A stretch of 56,057 nt of DNA from Bacteroidales bacterium UBA4360. Its GTDB lineage: Bacteria > Bacteroidota > Bacteroidia > Bacteroidales > UBA932. The position numbers were made by a program, and so were the translations under genes. The notes below the pieces were generated by a model. It searched no databases, had not been told where the DNA came from, and saw nothing but the letters and a program-made list of their open reading frames with translations. Shown here piece after piece: positions 16,792-25,597 of this stretch. Every line of letters starts with the position of its first letter. Position 1 is the first letter of the stretch. The DNA is taken from positions 1 to 56,057 of the forward strand of contig DGSO01000021.1 of NCBI GenBank assembly GCA_002393945.1. Direction: 5' to 3'.

Positions 16792-17637
16792 TTAATAATC
16801 ACCGAGGGTTTCTTCGAGCTGGGCGAGGGCGGCTTCGCACTGTTCTGCGGAAGGGGCCTTGCCGTGCCATTTGTGGGTTCCGGCCATGAAGTCTACACCG
16901 TGGCCCATGTCTGTCTTGAAGAGAATCATGGTGGGGCGGTTGGTCTTCTTGCCCATTTCCTTTGCCTTCTGGAATGCCGTTACGATGGCTTCCATGTCGT
17001 GACCGTCGGCAGTTACGGTGTTCCAGCCGAAGGCCTGCCATTTGAGCTGGAGGTCTCCGCCACCGGAAACGCTCTCCACGGGGCCGTCGATCTGCTGGCC
17101 GTTCCAGTCAGTCATGCCGATGAGGTTGCCCAGGCTGTGGTGGGTGGCAAACTCTGCACCTTCCCAGATCTGGCCTTCTTCAGATTCGCCGTCACCGCAG
17201 AGCACATAGACGCAGTGCTTGTCTCCGTCCATTTTCTTTGCCAGGGCAAGGCCTGCGGCAACCGATACGCCCTGTCCCAGGGAACCGGAAGCCTGAGTTA
17301 CGCCGGGGAGGTTCCTGCGCACGGAAGGGTGTCCCTGAAGGCGGGAACCGAGTTTGCGCAGAGTGCCGAGTTCACTCACAGGGAAATAGCCTGCACGGGC
17401 AAGAATCGAATAATAAACCGGAGCCAGGTGGCCGGCAGAGAGGATGAACTGGTCCTGTCCCTTGCCGTCACGGGTCCATGTGGCGGGATCCTGATCCATC
17501 ACCTCGAAATACAGGGCGGTAAGAATATCCGCTGTGGACATGGAGCCGCCGGGATGGCCGGATTTGGCTGCCGTTACCATGCGGATGATGTCACGCCGCA
17601 CCTGCGATGCAATTTTCTGAAGATTTTCCGTATCCAT
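16792..17637 (-). CDS. Transketolase, N-terminal subunit
   Basis: 281 residues, the thiamine diphosphate-binding half. SGHPGGSMSTADILTALYF is the substrate-binding motif. GDGESEEGQIWEGAEF with a following N is the ThDP/Mg2+ motif (GDG...N). First gene of the pair, divergent from a sugar transporter, which fits pentose catabolism. Confidence 0.92.
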   Translation of the reverse strand: MDTENLQKIASQVRRDIIRMVTAAKSGHPGGSMSTADILTALYFEVMDQDPATWTRDGKGQDQFILSAGHLAPVYYSILARAGYFPVSELGTLRKLGSRLQGHPSVRRNLPGVTQASGSLGQGVSVAAGLALAKKMDGDKHCVYVLCGDGESEEGQIWEGAEFATHHSLGNLIGMTDWNGQQIDGPVESVSGGGDLQLKWQAFGWNTVTADGHDMEAIVTAFQKAKEMGKKTNRPTMILFKTDMGHGVDFMAGTHKWHGKAPSAEQCEAALAQLEETLGDY

Positions 17638-17660
17638 ATTTATAATATATCTGCTTTTGT

Positions 17661-17700
17661 CAAAGATAGGTATTTTTTAGCAATTATTGTGTTATTTTTG
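17661..17700. promoter_or_regulatory. Divergent promoters, transketolase / sugar transporter
   Basis: TATCTTTG on the minus strand (17661-17668) faces TATTTTTG on the plus strand (17693-17700), 23 and 26 nt from the respective starts. Upstream TTTG boxes are not evident. Confidence 0.5.
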
Positions 17701-17726
17701 TACCATAAACGAATAAAAACCACACA

Positions 17727-19166
17727 ATGAGCAACTACAGACAAAGCGGCAGCCCCGCATATCTTTTCGGGATAGTGCTGGTAGCTGTGATAGGCGGACT
17801 GCTGTTCGGTTATGACACTGCCGTAATTTCAGGCGCGGAAAAAGGCCTTCAGGCATTTTTCAAGAGCGCATCGGACTTCACCTACACTGACGGACTTCAC
17901 GGTTTCACAACATCCAGCGCCCTCATCGGCTGTATCATCGGCGCATTCCTGTCCGGTATCATGGCGTCGAAACTGGGCAGAAAGAAATCCCTTTTCATTG
18001 CCGGCATCCTCTTCTTCCTGAGTGCACTGGGCTCCTACTATCCGGAGTTCCTTTTCTTTGAAAAAGGAGCCGCTTCCCTGAGCCTTCTGGTTGCGTTCAA
18101 TTGCTACCGCGTACTGGGCGGAATCGGCGTAGGACTGGCATCGGCACTGTGCCCCATGTACATTGCAGAGGTGGCACCGGCCTCCAAACGCGGAACGCTG
18201 GTGTCCTGGAACCAGTTCGCCATCATCTTCGGCCAGCTGGTGGTATACTTCGTGAACTTCCTCATCATCCGCAGTCATGCGAACGATCCCGCCATCGTGG
18301 AATGGACCAACAGCGTGGGCTGGAGGGTGATGTTCGTATCAGAAGCCGTTCCCGCCGGGCTCTTCGCCCTCCTCATACTGCTGGTGCCGGAGACTCCCCG
18401 CTACCTTGCCCTCAGCGGCCAGGACGACAAGGCCCTCACGGTCCTCTCCAACATCAACGGCGAGGCCAAGGCCCGCGAAATCCTTGCCGAAATCAAGGAA
18501 ACCGCAGTGGAAAAGACCGAAAAGCTCTTTGCATACGGCTTCATGGTGGTATTCATCGGCTGCATGCTCAGCGTGTTCCAGCAGATAATCGGCATAAACG
18601 CCGTGCTCTACTTCGCACCCCGAATCTTCGAGTCCATGGGCGTGAGCAACAATATGCTTTTCACCGTCATCATGGGCATCATCAACATCAGCTTCACCCT
18701 GGTGGCAGTGTTCTCCGTAGAGAAGCTCGGGCGCAAGCCTCTTCTCATCACCGGCTCGCTTGGAATGGCCGTGGGAGCGCTTGGAGTGGCGCTTTCCAAC
18801 GTGGTAACTCTCCCCGCAGTGATTCCCGTTATCAGCATCATGGTGTACAGCGCCTGCTTCATGTTCAGCTGGGGCCCCATCTGCTGGGTATATATTTCCG
18901 AGATATTCCCCAACACCATCCGCAGCCAGGCAACTGCCATCGCAGTGGCTTTCCAGTGGATATTCAACTTCATCGTCAGCTCCACCTTCGTTCCCATGTA
19001 CAACATGAAACTCGGCGCGATGGGTGACAGTTTCGGACACTTCTTCGCCTATGCCCTTTACGGTGTAATCTGCATCGCCGCAGCCATTTTCGTTTGGAAA
19101 CTGGTCCCGGAAACCAAGGGCAAGACCCTCGAAGACATGACCGCTCTCTGGCGGGGAAAGAAGTAG
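17727..19166 (+). CDS. Sugar/H+ symporter, xylose-type (MFS)
   Basis: 479 residues, twelve membrane helices. Sugar-porter signatures are all present: FGYDTAVISGAE in helix 1, LGRKKSLF, RVLGGIGVGLASALCPMYIA, PETPRYL, QQIIGINAVLYFAPRIF in helix 7, EKLGRKPLL, and the C-terminal PETKGKTLEDM. The closest well-known relative by motif is the D-xylose transporter XylE. Arabinose or another sugar is possible, given the adjacent arabinofuranosidase. It ends 4 nt before the convergent GH51 gene stop, without a terminator. Confidence 0.88.
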   Translation: MSNYRQSGSPAYLFGIVLVAVIGGLLFGYDTAVISGAEKGLQAFFKSASDFTYTDGLHGFTTSSALIGCIIGAFLSGIMASKLGRKKSLFIAGILFFLSALGSYYPEFLFFEKGAASLSLLVAFNCYRVLGGIGVGLASALCPMYIAEVAPASKRGTLVSWNQFAIIFGQLVVYFVNFLIIRSHANDPAIVEWTNSVGWRVMFVSEAVPAGLFALLILLVPETPRYLALSGQDDKALTVLSNINGEAKAREILAEIKETAVEKTEKLFAYGFMVVFIGCMLSVFQQIIGINAVLYFAPRIFESMGVSNNMLFTVIMGIINISFTLVAVFSVEKLGRKPLLITGSLGMAVGALGVALSNVVTLPAVIPVISIMVYSACFMFSWGPICWVYISEIFPNTIRSQATAIAVAFQWIFNFIVSSTFVPMYNMKLGAMGDSFGHFFAYALYGVICIAAAIFVWKLVPETKGKTLEDMTALWRGKK

Positions 19167-19170
19167 TACC

Positions 19171-20700
19171 CTACTTTATTTCAAGAACGACGACTGACGC
19201 TGCCGGCAAGGTGAGCGTCAGTTTTTTCCCTGACACCCTGGCACCATTGAACCGGGCCGGCTGCACCTGAGGGGCCTTTCCGAACTCGTTGCAGGCATTG
19301 ATTGCCGATGCCTTGAGTATCTCGCCGCTCACGGAACGCGGCTTCAGTTCATCAAAATTCACCTCAACGCTAACGGCTTTGTCAAGGTAAGGATTGGCCA
19401 TGGAAATGTGAATGAGGCCGGCGGAGTCACGGGAGACCGACTGGCTGAAGGACGGCATGACATCCCCGTCGCAGGAAACGATAGTGCCGCAGGAGGCCTC
19501 CGAAGGCACGAAAGTGGCATCCTGGTGCACGTTGAACATCCTGAACACATGGTAGGTGGGCGTAAGGACCATCCTGGGGCCGTCAGTGAGGATCATGGAC
19601 TGAAGGACATTCACTATCTGGGCTATGTTTGCCATTTTGAGGCGGTCTGTGTGCCTGTTGAAAACATTCAGGTTGACGGCCGCAACCATGGCATCCCGCA
19701 TGGTATTCTGCTGGAAGAGATGGCCGGGGTTGGTGCCGGGCTCGACATCGAACCAGGTTCCCCATTCATCAAGCATGAGGGCCACCGTCTTCTGGGGGTC
19801 GTAGGCATCCATGATATCCGAATGGTTCCGGAGGATTTCGTCTATGCGGTATGAATAGGCGAGGGTGGCATAATACTCTTCCGGCGTGAACTGCAGGGCC
19901 GATCCCTTGTGATTCCAGTCACGCACCGTATAGAAATGGACGGAAAGCCCGTTCATCTTGCTGCGGGCGTTTTTCATCAGGGTGCGGGTCCATTCGTAAT
20001 CGTCTCCGGAAGCGCCGCAGGCCACCTTGAACAGGCTGTTCCCGGAATAGTTGCGGGCATAGAGGGCATAACGCTTGTAAACGTCAGAGTAGTACTGGGC
20101 GGTCATGTCTCCGCCGCAGCCCCAGTTCTCATTGCCGACGCCAAGATATTTGACCTTCCAGGGCTCCCTGCGGCCGTTTTTGGCACGAAGTTCGGCCATG
20201 GTGCCGTTTTCAGCTGTCATGTATTCCACCCACTTCGCAAGTTCCTCGACGGTACCGGAACCAACGTTTCCGCTGATGTAGGGCTCCGCCCCCAGCATCT
20301 CGCAGAGATTCAGGAACTCATGCGTGCCGAAGGAGTTGTCCTCAACGGTGCCTCCCCAGTTGTTGTTCACCAGCTTGGGCCTGTCCTCCCTTGGGCCGAT
20401 TCCGTCCATCCAGTGGTATTCGTCGGCAAAGCAGCCGCCCGGCCAGCGAAGGACGGGGACCTTCAGCGCCTTGAGGGCGTTCAGTACATCGGTACGGTAG
20501 CCGTCCACGTTGGGGATGGACGAACCGGGACCCACCCAGATACCCTCGTATATGCATTTTCCAAGATGTTCGGAGAACTGTCCGTAAATCTCGGCCGGAA
20601 TGACCGGCTGGTCCTTTGCGGTTTCGTGTACGGAGACAACAACCTGAGCCTGAGCGTTCAAGGCCATTGCGAGGAAGGAGATGAGGAAAATCTTTTTCAT
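19171..20700 (-). CDS. Alpha-L-arabinofuranosidase, GH51
   Basis: 509 residues from MKKIFLISFLAMALNAQAQ, a Sec signal peptide; longer upstream frames lack a sensible start. The (beta/alpha)8 barrel carries RWPGGCFADEYHW, GVGNENWGCGG (acid/base Glu) and LMLDEWGTWF (nucleophile Glu), followed by a C-terminal beta domain ending ASVVVLEIK. It removes arabinofuranosyl side chains from plant polymers, probably in the periplasm or at the surface. It is divergent from the epimerase gene and next to pentose transport and transketolase. Confidence 0.92.
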   Translation of the reverse strand: MKKIFLISFLAMALNAQAQVVVSVHETAKDQPVIPAEIYGQFSEHLGKCIYEGIWVGPGSSIPNVDGYRTDVLNALKALKVPVLRWPGGCFADEYHWMDGIGPREDRPKLVNNNWGGTVEDNSFGTHEFLNLCEMLGAEPYISGNVGSGTVEELAKWVEYMTAENGTMAELRAKNGRREPWKVKYLGVGNENWGCGGDMTAQYYSDVYKRYALYARNYSGNSLFKVACGASGDDYEWTRTLMKNARSKMNGLSVHFYTVRDWNHKGSALQFTPEEYYATLAYSYRIDEILRNHSDIMDAYDPQKTVALMLDEWGTWFDVEPGTNPGHLFQQNTMRDAMVAAVNLNVFNRHTDRLKMANIAQIVNVLQSMILTDGPRMVLTPTYHVFRMFNVHQDATFVPSEASCGTIVSCDGDVMPSFSQSVSRDSAGLIHISMANPYLDKAVSVEVNFDELKPRSVSGEILKASAINACNEFGKAPQVQPARFNGARVSGKKLTLTLPAASVVVLEIK

Positions 20701-20720
20701 AAATGTGGCGTCTACTCCCA

Positions 20721-20738
20721 CAAAAATAAGTATATTTG
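20721..20738. promoter_or_regulatory. Overlapping divergent promoters, GH51 / aldose epimerase
   Basis: TATTTTTG on the minus strand (20721-20728) and TATATTTG on the plus strand (20731-20738) lie 2 nt apart in a 60-nt intergenic region, 20 and 22 nt from the two start codons. The arrangement suggests co-regulation by one site. Confidence 0.55.
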
Positions 20739-20760
20739 GATAATAAAAGAAAAAACCGAG

Positions 20761-21891
20761 ATGAAAAGACTTTTCGCCATCGCCTTCACCGCCGCCACTC
20801 TCGCCGCGTGTACCCACAATACAACCCTTTCAGGCCTGAATCCCAAGGACTTCGAAGGAGAATACGAAGGAGCCCCCACGGCCCTGTATACACTTACCAA
20901 CAAGGCCGGCATGGAGGTGTGCATCACCAACTTCGGCGGCCGCATCGTCTCCGTCATGGTCCCGGACAGGGACGGAAAGATGCAGGACGTCGTACTTGGC
21001 TTTGACAATGTTGCCGATTATTTCCCGGAGAACAACTCAACGGACTTCGGCGCAGCCATCGGCAGGTATGCCAACCGCATCGCACAGGGCCGCATCACCA
21101 TAGACGGCGAGACCTTCCAGCTCCCGCAGAACAACTTCGGCCATTGCCTCCACGGCGGCCCCACCGGCTGGCAGTACAAGGCCTACACCGTCCTGGAGGC
21201 CGATTCCAGCCACCTCAAACTGCAGATCGACTCCCCTGACGGAGACAACAACTTCCCCGGAAACGTCAAGGCCTGCGTCACCTACACCCTCACCGAAGAC
21301 AACGCCATCGACATAGCCTACGAGGCCGTAACGGATAAGCCCACGGTGGTGAACATGACCAACCACTCCTACTTCAACCTTTCCGGAGACCCCGCCGGCC
21401 ACAGCATAGAAGATGACATCCTCTACATCAACGCGTCGCACTTCACCCCCGTTGACAGCACCTTCATGACCACCGGCGAGATACGCTACGTTGCCGATTT
21501 CCCCGTGAACTTCCGGGAGCCCAAGCTCATCGGCCGTGATATCAACCACCCCACCTGCAAGCAGATAAAGAACGCCAACGGCTACGACCACAACTGGTGT
21601 CTCGACACTGCCGGAGACATAACCAAGGTTGCCGCAGAGCTTTACTGCCCGGAAACCGGCATCGACCTGAAAGTCTATACCGATGAGCCCGGCATCCAGG
21701 TCTATACAGGCAATTTCCTGGACGGCAGCGTCATCGGCAAGAAGGGAATTGCATACCAGAAGAGAGCCGCCATCTGCCTGGAGACCCAGCACTATCCGGA
21801 CTCCCCCAACAAGCCTGAGTGGCCCTCCGTGGTCCTCCGCCCCGGCGAGACTTATACCAGCCACTGCATCTTTGCATTCGGCGTGAAATAA
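20761..21891 (+). CDS. galM: Aldose 1-epimerase, predicted lipoprotein
   Basis: 376 residues from MKRLFAIAFTAATLAACTHN, whose LAAC is a lipobox (lipidated Cys17). It interconverts alpha and beta anomers of aldoses. The catalytic histidine is in HCLHGGPTGW, the conserved NHSYFNL follows, and the catalytic Glu lies in CLETQHYPDSPN. The stop overlaps the next start as TAATG. The envelope location fits processing of sugars released by the neighbouring arabinofuranosidase. Confidence 0.92.
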   Translation: MKRLFAIAFTAATLAACTHNTTLSGLNPKDFEGEYEGAPTALYTLTNKAGMEVCITNFGGRIVSVMVPDRDGKMQDVVLGFDNVADYFPENNSTDFGAAIGRYANRIAQGRITIDGETFQLPQNNFGHCLHGGPTGWQYKAYTVLEADSSHLKLQIDSPDGDNNFPGNVKACVTYTLTEDNAIDIAYEAVTDKPTVVNMTNHSYFNLSGDPAGHSIEDDILYINASHFTPVDSTFMTTGEIRYVADFPVNFREPKLIGRDINHPTCKQIKNANGYDHNWCLDTAGDITKVAAELYCPETGIDLKVYTDEPGIQVYTGNFLDGSVIGKKGIAYQKRAAICLETQHYPDSPNKPEWPSVVLRPGETYTSHCIFAFGVK

Positions 21892-23795
21892 TGACACTCT
21901 TTCTCACCGGAAGCCCCACAAGGTACGGGCAGAACCACTTCACGGCAGACAACGGTTTCCTTGCCCGCCTGATGGCCGAACTGCCCCCTCGCGCCCGTGT
22001 TCTCATGATAAGCGCCGCACCCGATGACGTCGCCTTCACGGACTCGGTCCTGGAGGGCATGAGCACATGCATACTGAACTCCGGCATCGACACATCGGAA
22101 ATCGTTATGCTGGACAGGCGCAATGCTGCAAAGGCCCCGGAGCTTGTGGCGCGTGCGCATTGGATAGTCCTCTGCGGCGGACACGTGCCCACGCAGAACC
22201 GTTTTATCCATGAAATCGGCCTCAGGGAGCTGCTGAAGGGCTTTGACGGCGTGATCATGGGCTGCAGCGCCGGCAGCATGAACTGTGCCGACCTGGTCTA
22301 TTCCCATCCGGAGCTTCCCGGAGAGGCGGCAGACCCTTCGTACAGGCGCTGGCTGCGCGGCCTCGGCCTCACGGACATCAACCTGGTGCCGCACTACTAT
22401 CAGGTAAGGGATGCGGTCATCGACGGTAAAAGGCTCTTTGAAGACGTGGCCTTCCCGGACAGCTACGGCCACCGTTTCTACACATTCCCGGACGGCGGCT
22501 ATATCATGGTCAAGGACGGCCGGTCCACCCTCTTCGGCGAGGCCTGGGAAATATCGGGCGGCGCCATGCACAAAGTATCGGAAGAAAACAAAACATACTC
22601 TTTTATGAACTTAATATTCATCTCCCCACATTTCCCGGACAGCTACTGGCAGTTCTGCGCCGGGGCCAAACGCAACGGAATCAACGTCCTGGGCATTGCC
22701 GATACCCCTTGGGAAAACCTCTCCCAGGGCCTCAGGGACAGCCTCACGGACTACTACAAGGTCAACAACCTGGAAGATTACAACGAGGTGTACCGCGCCG
22801 TAGCCTGGTTCGCCCACAAATATGGAAAGATAGACTGGATAGAGTCCAACAACGAATACTGGCTGGAGCAGGACGCCCGCCTGAGGACGGATTTCAACGT
22901 CACCACCGGCATACAGACAGACCGCATCTCCTCCATCAAGAACAAGAGCGAGATGAAAAATTACTACCGGGAAGGCGGCATCCCCACCGCCCGGCAGATA
23001 AAGGGCTCCGAGGGCCCGGCAAAGGTCAAGGCCTTCGTCAAAAAGACCGGCTACCCCGTAATTGCCAAGCCCGACAACGGCGTAGGCGCCTCCGGCACCA
23101 CCAAAATAAACAGTGCCGATGAGCTCGAAGCCTGGTTCCAAAGCCACGCGGAGAACTACTCCCTCTTCGTCATCGAAGAGTTCATAACCGGCCTCCTGGT
23201 GTCCTACGACGCCATTTTCAACGACCGCATGGAACCCGTATTCGAGAACAACACGGTCTTCCCCACGCCTATCATGAACATAGTCCACGACAATCTGGAC
23301 ACCTGCTACTGGACAAACAAGACCGTCCCCGCAAAACTGGCGGAAATCGGCCGCCGCACGGTAAAGGCCTTCGGGATAAAGAGCCGCTTCGTGCACCTTG
23401 AGTTCTTCCAGCTTGACAGGGACCGCGAAGGCCTTGGCAAGAAAGGCGACTACGTGGGCCTGGAAGTGAACATGCGTCCCCCGGGAGGCTTCACCCCCGA
23501 CATGATGAACTACGCCCACTCCACGGACGTCTTCCAGATCTGGGCCGACATGGTAGCCTTCGGCGAGCGCCGCAAAGGCTTCGGCGAGCAGTTCTACTGC
23601 GCCTATGTGGGCCGCCGCGACAGCCACACCTACAAGCACTCCCACATGGAGGTCCTCCAGAAATACGGCAGCGCCCTCACCCTCTGCACCCGCATGAACC
23701 CCGCCCTTGCCGATGACCTTGGCGACCAGGTCTACATCGCCCGCCTGAAAGAAAAGAAGGATATCGACTCCTTCTTCAAGTTCCTTACGGATTGA
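21891..23795 (+). CDS. Fusion: S51-type peptidase plus ATP-grasp ligase
   Basis: 634 residues in one frame. Residues 1-238 form a peptidase S51 (dipeptidase E/cyanophycinase-like) domain with nucleophile Ser126 in GCSAGSM and His168 in LVPHYY; the upstream glycine motif is CGGHVP. Residue 239 is a Met (22605) that opens a typical ATP-grasp protein: AKPDNGVGASGT (~395-410), FVIEEFITG, and EVNMRPPGG (metal/ATP-binding E and N). The two halves join without a linker. S51 enzymes cut Asp-containing peptides; ATP-grasp ligases make amide or peptide bonds, so the protein could both build and break an unusual peptide. The substrate is unknown. A second initiation at 22605 is possible. Confidence 0.85.
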   Translation: MTLFLTGSPTRYGQNHFTADNGFLARLMAELPPRARVLMISAAPDDVAFTDSVLEGMSTCILNSGIDTSEIVMLDRRNAAKAPELVARAHWIVLCGGHVPTQNRFIHEIGLRELLKGFDGVIMGCSAGSMNCADLVYSHPELPGEAADPSYRRWLRGLGLTDINLVPHYYQVRDAVIDGKRLFEDVAFPDSYGHRFYTFPDGGYIMVKDGRSTLFGEAWEISGGAMHKVSEENKTYSFMNLIFISPHFPDSYWQFCAGAKRNGINVLGIADTPWENLSQGLRDSLTDYYKVNNLEDYNEVYRAVAWFAHKYGKIDWIESNNEYWLEQDARLRTDFNVTTGIQTDRISSIKNKSEMKNYYREGGIPTARQIKGSEGPAKVKAFVKKTGYPVIAKPDNGVGASGTTKINSADELEAWFQSHAENYSLFVIEEFITGLLVSYDAIFNDRMEPVFENNTVFPTPIMNIVHDNLDTCYWTNKTVPAKLAEIGRRTVKAFGIKSRFVHLEFFQLDRDREGLGKKGDYVGLEVNMRPPGGFTPDMMNYAHSTDVFQIWADMVAFGERRKGFGEQFYCAYVGRRDSHTYKHSHMEVLQKYGSALTLCTRMNPALADDLGDQVYIARLKEKKDIDSFFKFLTD

Positions 23796-23800
23796 GCTTT

Positions 23801-23886
23801 GTCCCATCCCTGAAATCAGCCATTTTAAAGGATGACATGCCGTTTGGAAGGGGTCTCGTCCTTAAAAATGGCCTTTTTTAGGGACA
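23801..23886 (+). repeat. Palindromic repeat/terminator, copy 1
   Basis: GCCATTTTAAAGGATGA pairs with TCGTCCTTAAAAATGGC (23819-23834 / ~23856-23872) and is followed by TTTTTTA on the plus strand, so it can terminate the fusion gene. An outer pair GTCCC / GGGAC extends it. It is nearly identical to 25455-25520. Confidence 0.85.
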
Positions 23887-23953
23887 GTGTCTTTTTTAGA
23901 TGCAAGATTTCGACATGCCGCGAATTATAAGGTCAGAACAAAACAGTGAAACC

Positions 23954-25435
23954 ATGAAAAAAGGACTATTAATCATCGCGGCAGTTATTGCGGCAGCATC
24001 ATGCTCAAAGGAAGGCATGGGTGGATTCTTCTATGATTATATTGGGGAGGCCGAGGCCCCTAATGCGGCGTATGACAGGGAGGATGACCCCCTGAGCGGC
24101 GAATCATACGATACTATCAAGGAGAATCCTTTCGTATCTACGGCAGAAGAGCCCACCTCCACCTTCTCCGTAGATGCCGACGGCGCCGCCTACGCCATCA
24201 TGCGCAGCTCACTCGCTTGGGGCCAGCTTCCTCCAAGGAACTCCGTGCGCATAGAAGAATACCTTAATTATTTCACCTTTGACTATGCCGATCCCACAGG
24301 AGATGAAACCATCGCTATCAATGCCGAGGTGGGCGCCTGCCCGTGGAATGCCGGCCACCAGCTCCTGAGGCTTGGCATCAAGGGCAAGTCCATGAAGGAT
24401 GAAGATATTCCTGCAGCAAACTACATCCTCCTTGTGGACAATTCCGGTTCCATGGCCGGAGACGACCGGATTGAACTCCTGAAAAAGGGCCTTACAAGCA
24501 TGGTAGATTACATGAAACCGGAGGATAGAGTTGCCATAATAACCTACTCCGGCAGCGTTCACAAGGTGCTTGAATCCACTCTCATATCTGAGGGCGCAAG
24601 TGATATAAAGAAAGCTATTTCCAGTCTTAAGGCCAGCGGCGCCACCCCCGGCGGCGCTGCCATGAAAACCGCCTATGAGGAGGCTTCCGGCAACTATATC
24701 ACCGGTGGAAACAACCGCATTATCATGCTTACCGACGGCGATTTCAATGTTGGCGTAAGCAATACTGAAGAACTGGTGAAAATGGTGGAAAGCTATCGCG
24801 ACAGGGGCATATATCTGAGCATCATGGGCTTCGGCCGCGGAAACTACCAGGACAGCCGCATGGAGAACATCTCCAACCATGGAAACGGAACCTATAATTA
24901 TATCGACTGCGAAGATGAGATGATCAAGGTCTTCGTTAACGAGCGCAGCCGCTTCTGGGCCGTAGCAAACGACACCAAGTGCCAGGTGCGCTTCAATCCA
25001 GAGGCCGTTGCGCAGTACCGCCTCATCGGCTACGAGAACCGAGTGATGTCAAATGAAGACTTTGACGATGCCGCCAAAGATGCCGGCGAAATCGGCGCAG
25101 GACAGACCATCACCGCTCTCTATGAAATTATTCCTGCAAAGGATGCCACTGTTTCACCCGCAACCTTCGAGGTGCGCTACAAACTGTCCCTCAAAGACGC
25201 AGAAAGCCGCTCACTCGAGCTTGCTGTCCCTGCAGAACTGTCCGAATCCGAGAACATCCGCTTTGCCTCCGGCGTCGCCACCTACGGTCTGGTCCTCCTG
25301 CAGTCAGAGTACAAGGGAGACGCCACACTGGCCATGGCCCGTGAAATAGTAGGTTCAGCAAAGAACTTTGATCCCGGTTATTACCGCAACGCCCTGGTGG
25401 GGTTGATGGAAAGTGCCGCTAAACTTGGTCAATAA
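23954..25435 (+). CDS. VWA-domain lipoprotein (YfbK-like)
   Basis: 493 residues from MKKGLLIIAAVIAAASCSKE; AASC is a lipobox with lipidated Cys17. Residues ~68-130 match the VWA-accessory N-terminal region (FSVDADGAAYAIMRSSL, VRIEEYLNYF). A von Willebrand A domain follows with metal site DNSGSM (Asp162, Ser164, Ser166) and MLTDGDFNVG. The tail from ~360 matches DUF3520. It probably binds protein partners at the envelope; the biological role is unknown. It is flanked on both sides by near-identical palindromic repeats in the same orientation. Confidence 0.88.
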   Translation: MKKGLLIIAAVIAAASCSKEGMGGFFYDYIGEAEAPNAAYDREDDPLSGESYDTIKENPFVSTAEEPTSTFSVDADGAAYAIMRSSLAWGQLPPRNSVRIEEYLNYFTFDYADPTGDETIAINAEVGACPWNAGHQLLRLGIKGKSMKDEDIPAANYILLVDNSGSMAGDDRIELLKKGLTSMVDYMKPEDRVAIITYSGSVHKVLESTLISEGASDIKKAISSLKASGATPGGAAMKTAYEEASGNYITGGNNRIIMLTDGDFNVGVSNTEELVKMVESYRDRGIYLSIMGFGRGNYQDSRMENISNHGNGTYNYIDCEDEMIKVFVNERSRFWAVANDTKCQVRFNPEAVAQYRLIGYENRVMSNEDFDDAAKDAGEIGAGQTITALYEIIPAKDATVSPATFEVRYKLSLKDAESRSLELAVPAELSESENIRFASGVATYGLVLLQSEYKGDATLAMAREIVGSAKNFDPGYYRNALVGLMESAAKLGQ

Positions 25436-25454
25436 GGATTCCTGTCCTCGAAAA

Positions 25455-25520
25455 GGGCCATTTTTAAGGATGACATGCCGTTTAGAAGGGGTCTCGTCCT
25501 TAAAAATGGCCTTTTTTAGG
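25455..25520 (+). repeat. Palindromic repeat/terminator, copy 2
   Basis: GGCCATTTTTAAGGATGA (from 25456) pairs with TCGTCCTTAAAAATGGCC (25494-25511), followed by TTTTTTA. It matches copy 1 almost base for base, including the loop (CATGCCGTTT, GAAGGGGTC). It acts as the terminator of the VWA gene. Confidence 0.88.
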
Positions 25521-25597
25521 GATGAGTGGGCTGCAAGAAACAGTTTTTTGCTATTTTCGTGCAAGATTTATCGGTTTTGCCGGTTTAAGGAGAAGAC

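Noticed and set aside
15832..17637. Transketolase broken by a frameshift
   Set aside because: Both parts have their own start and stop with a 12-nt gap at a domain border. Two-gene transketolases are an established arrangement.
19909..20760. In-frame N-terminal extension of the aldose epimerase
   Set aside because: It is antisense to the GH51 gene. A lipoprotein signal peptide begins at 20761 and a -7 box lies just upstream.
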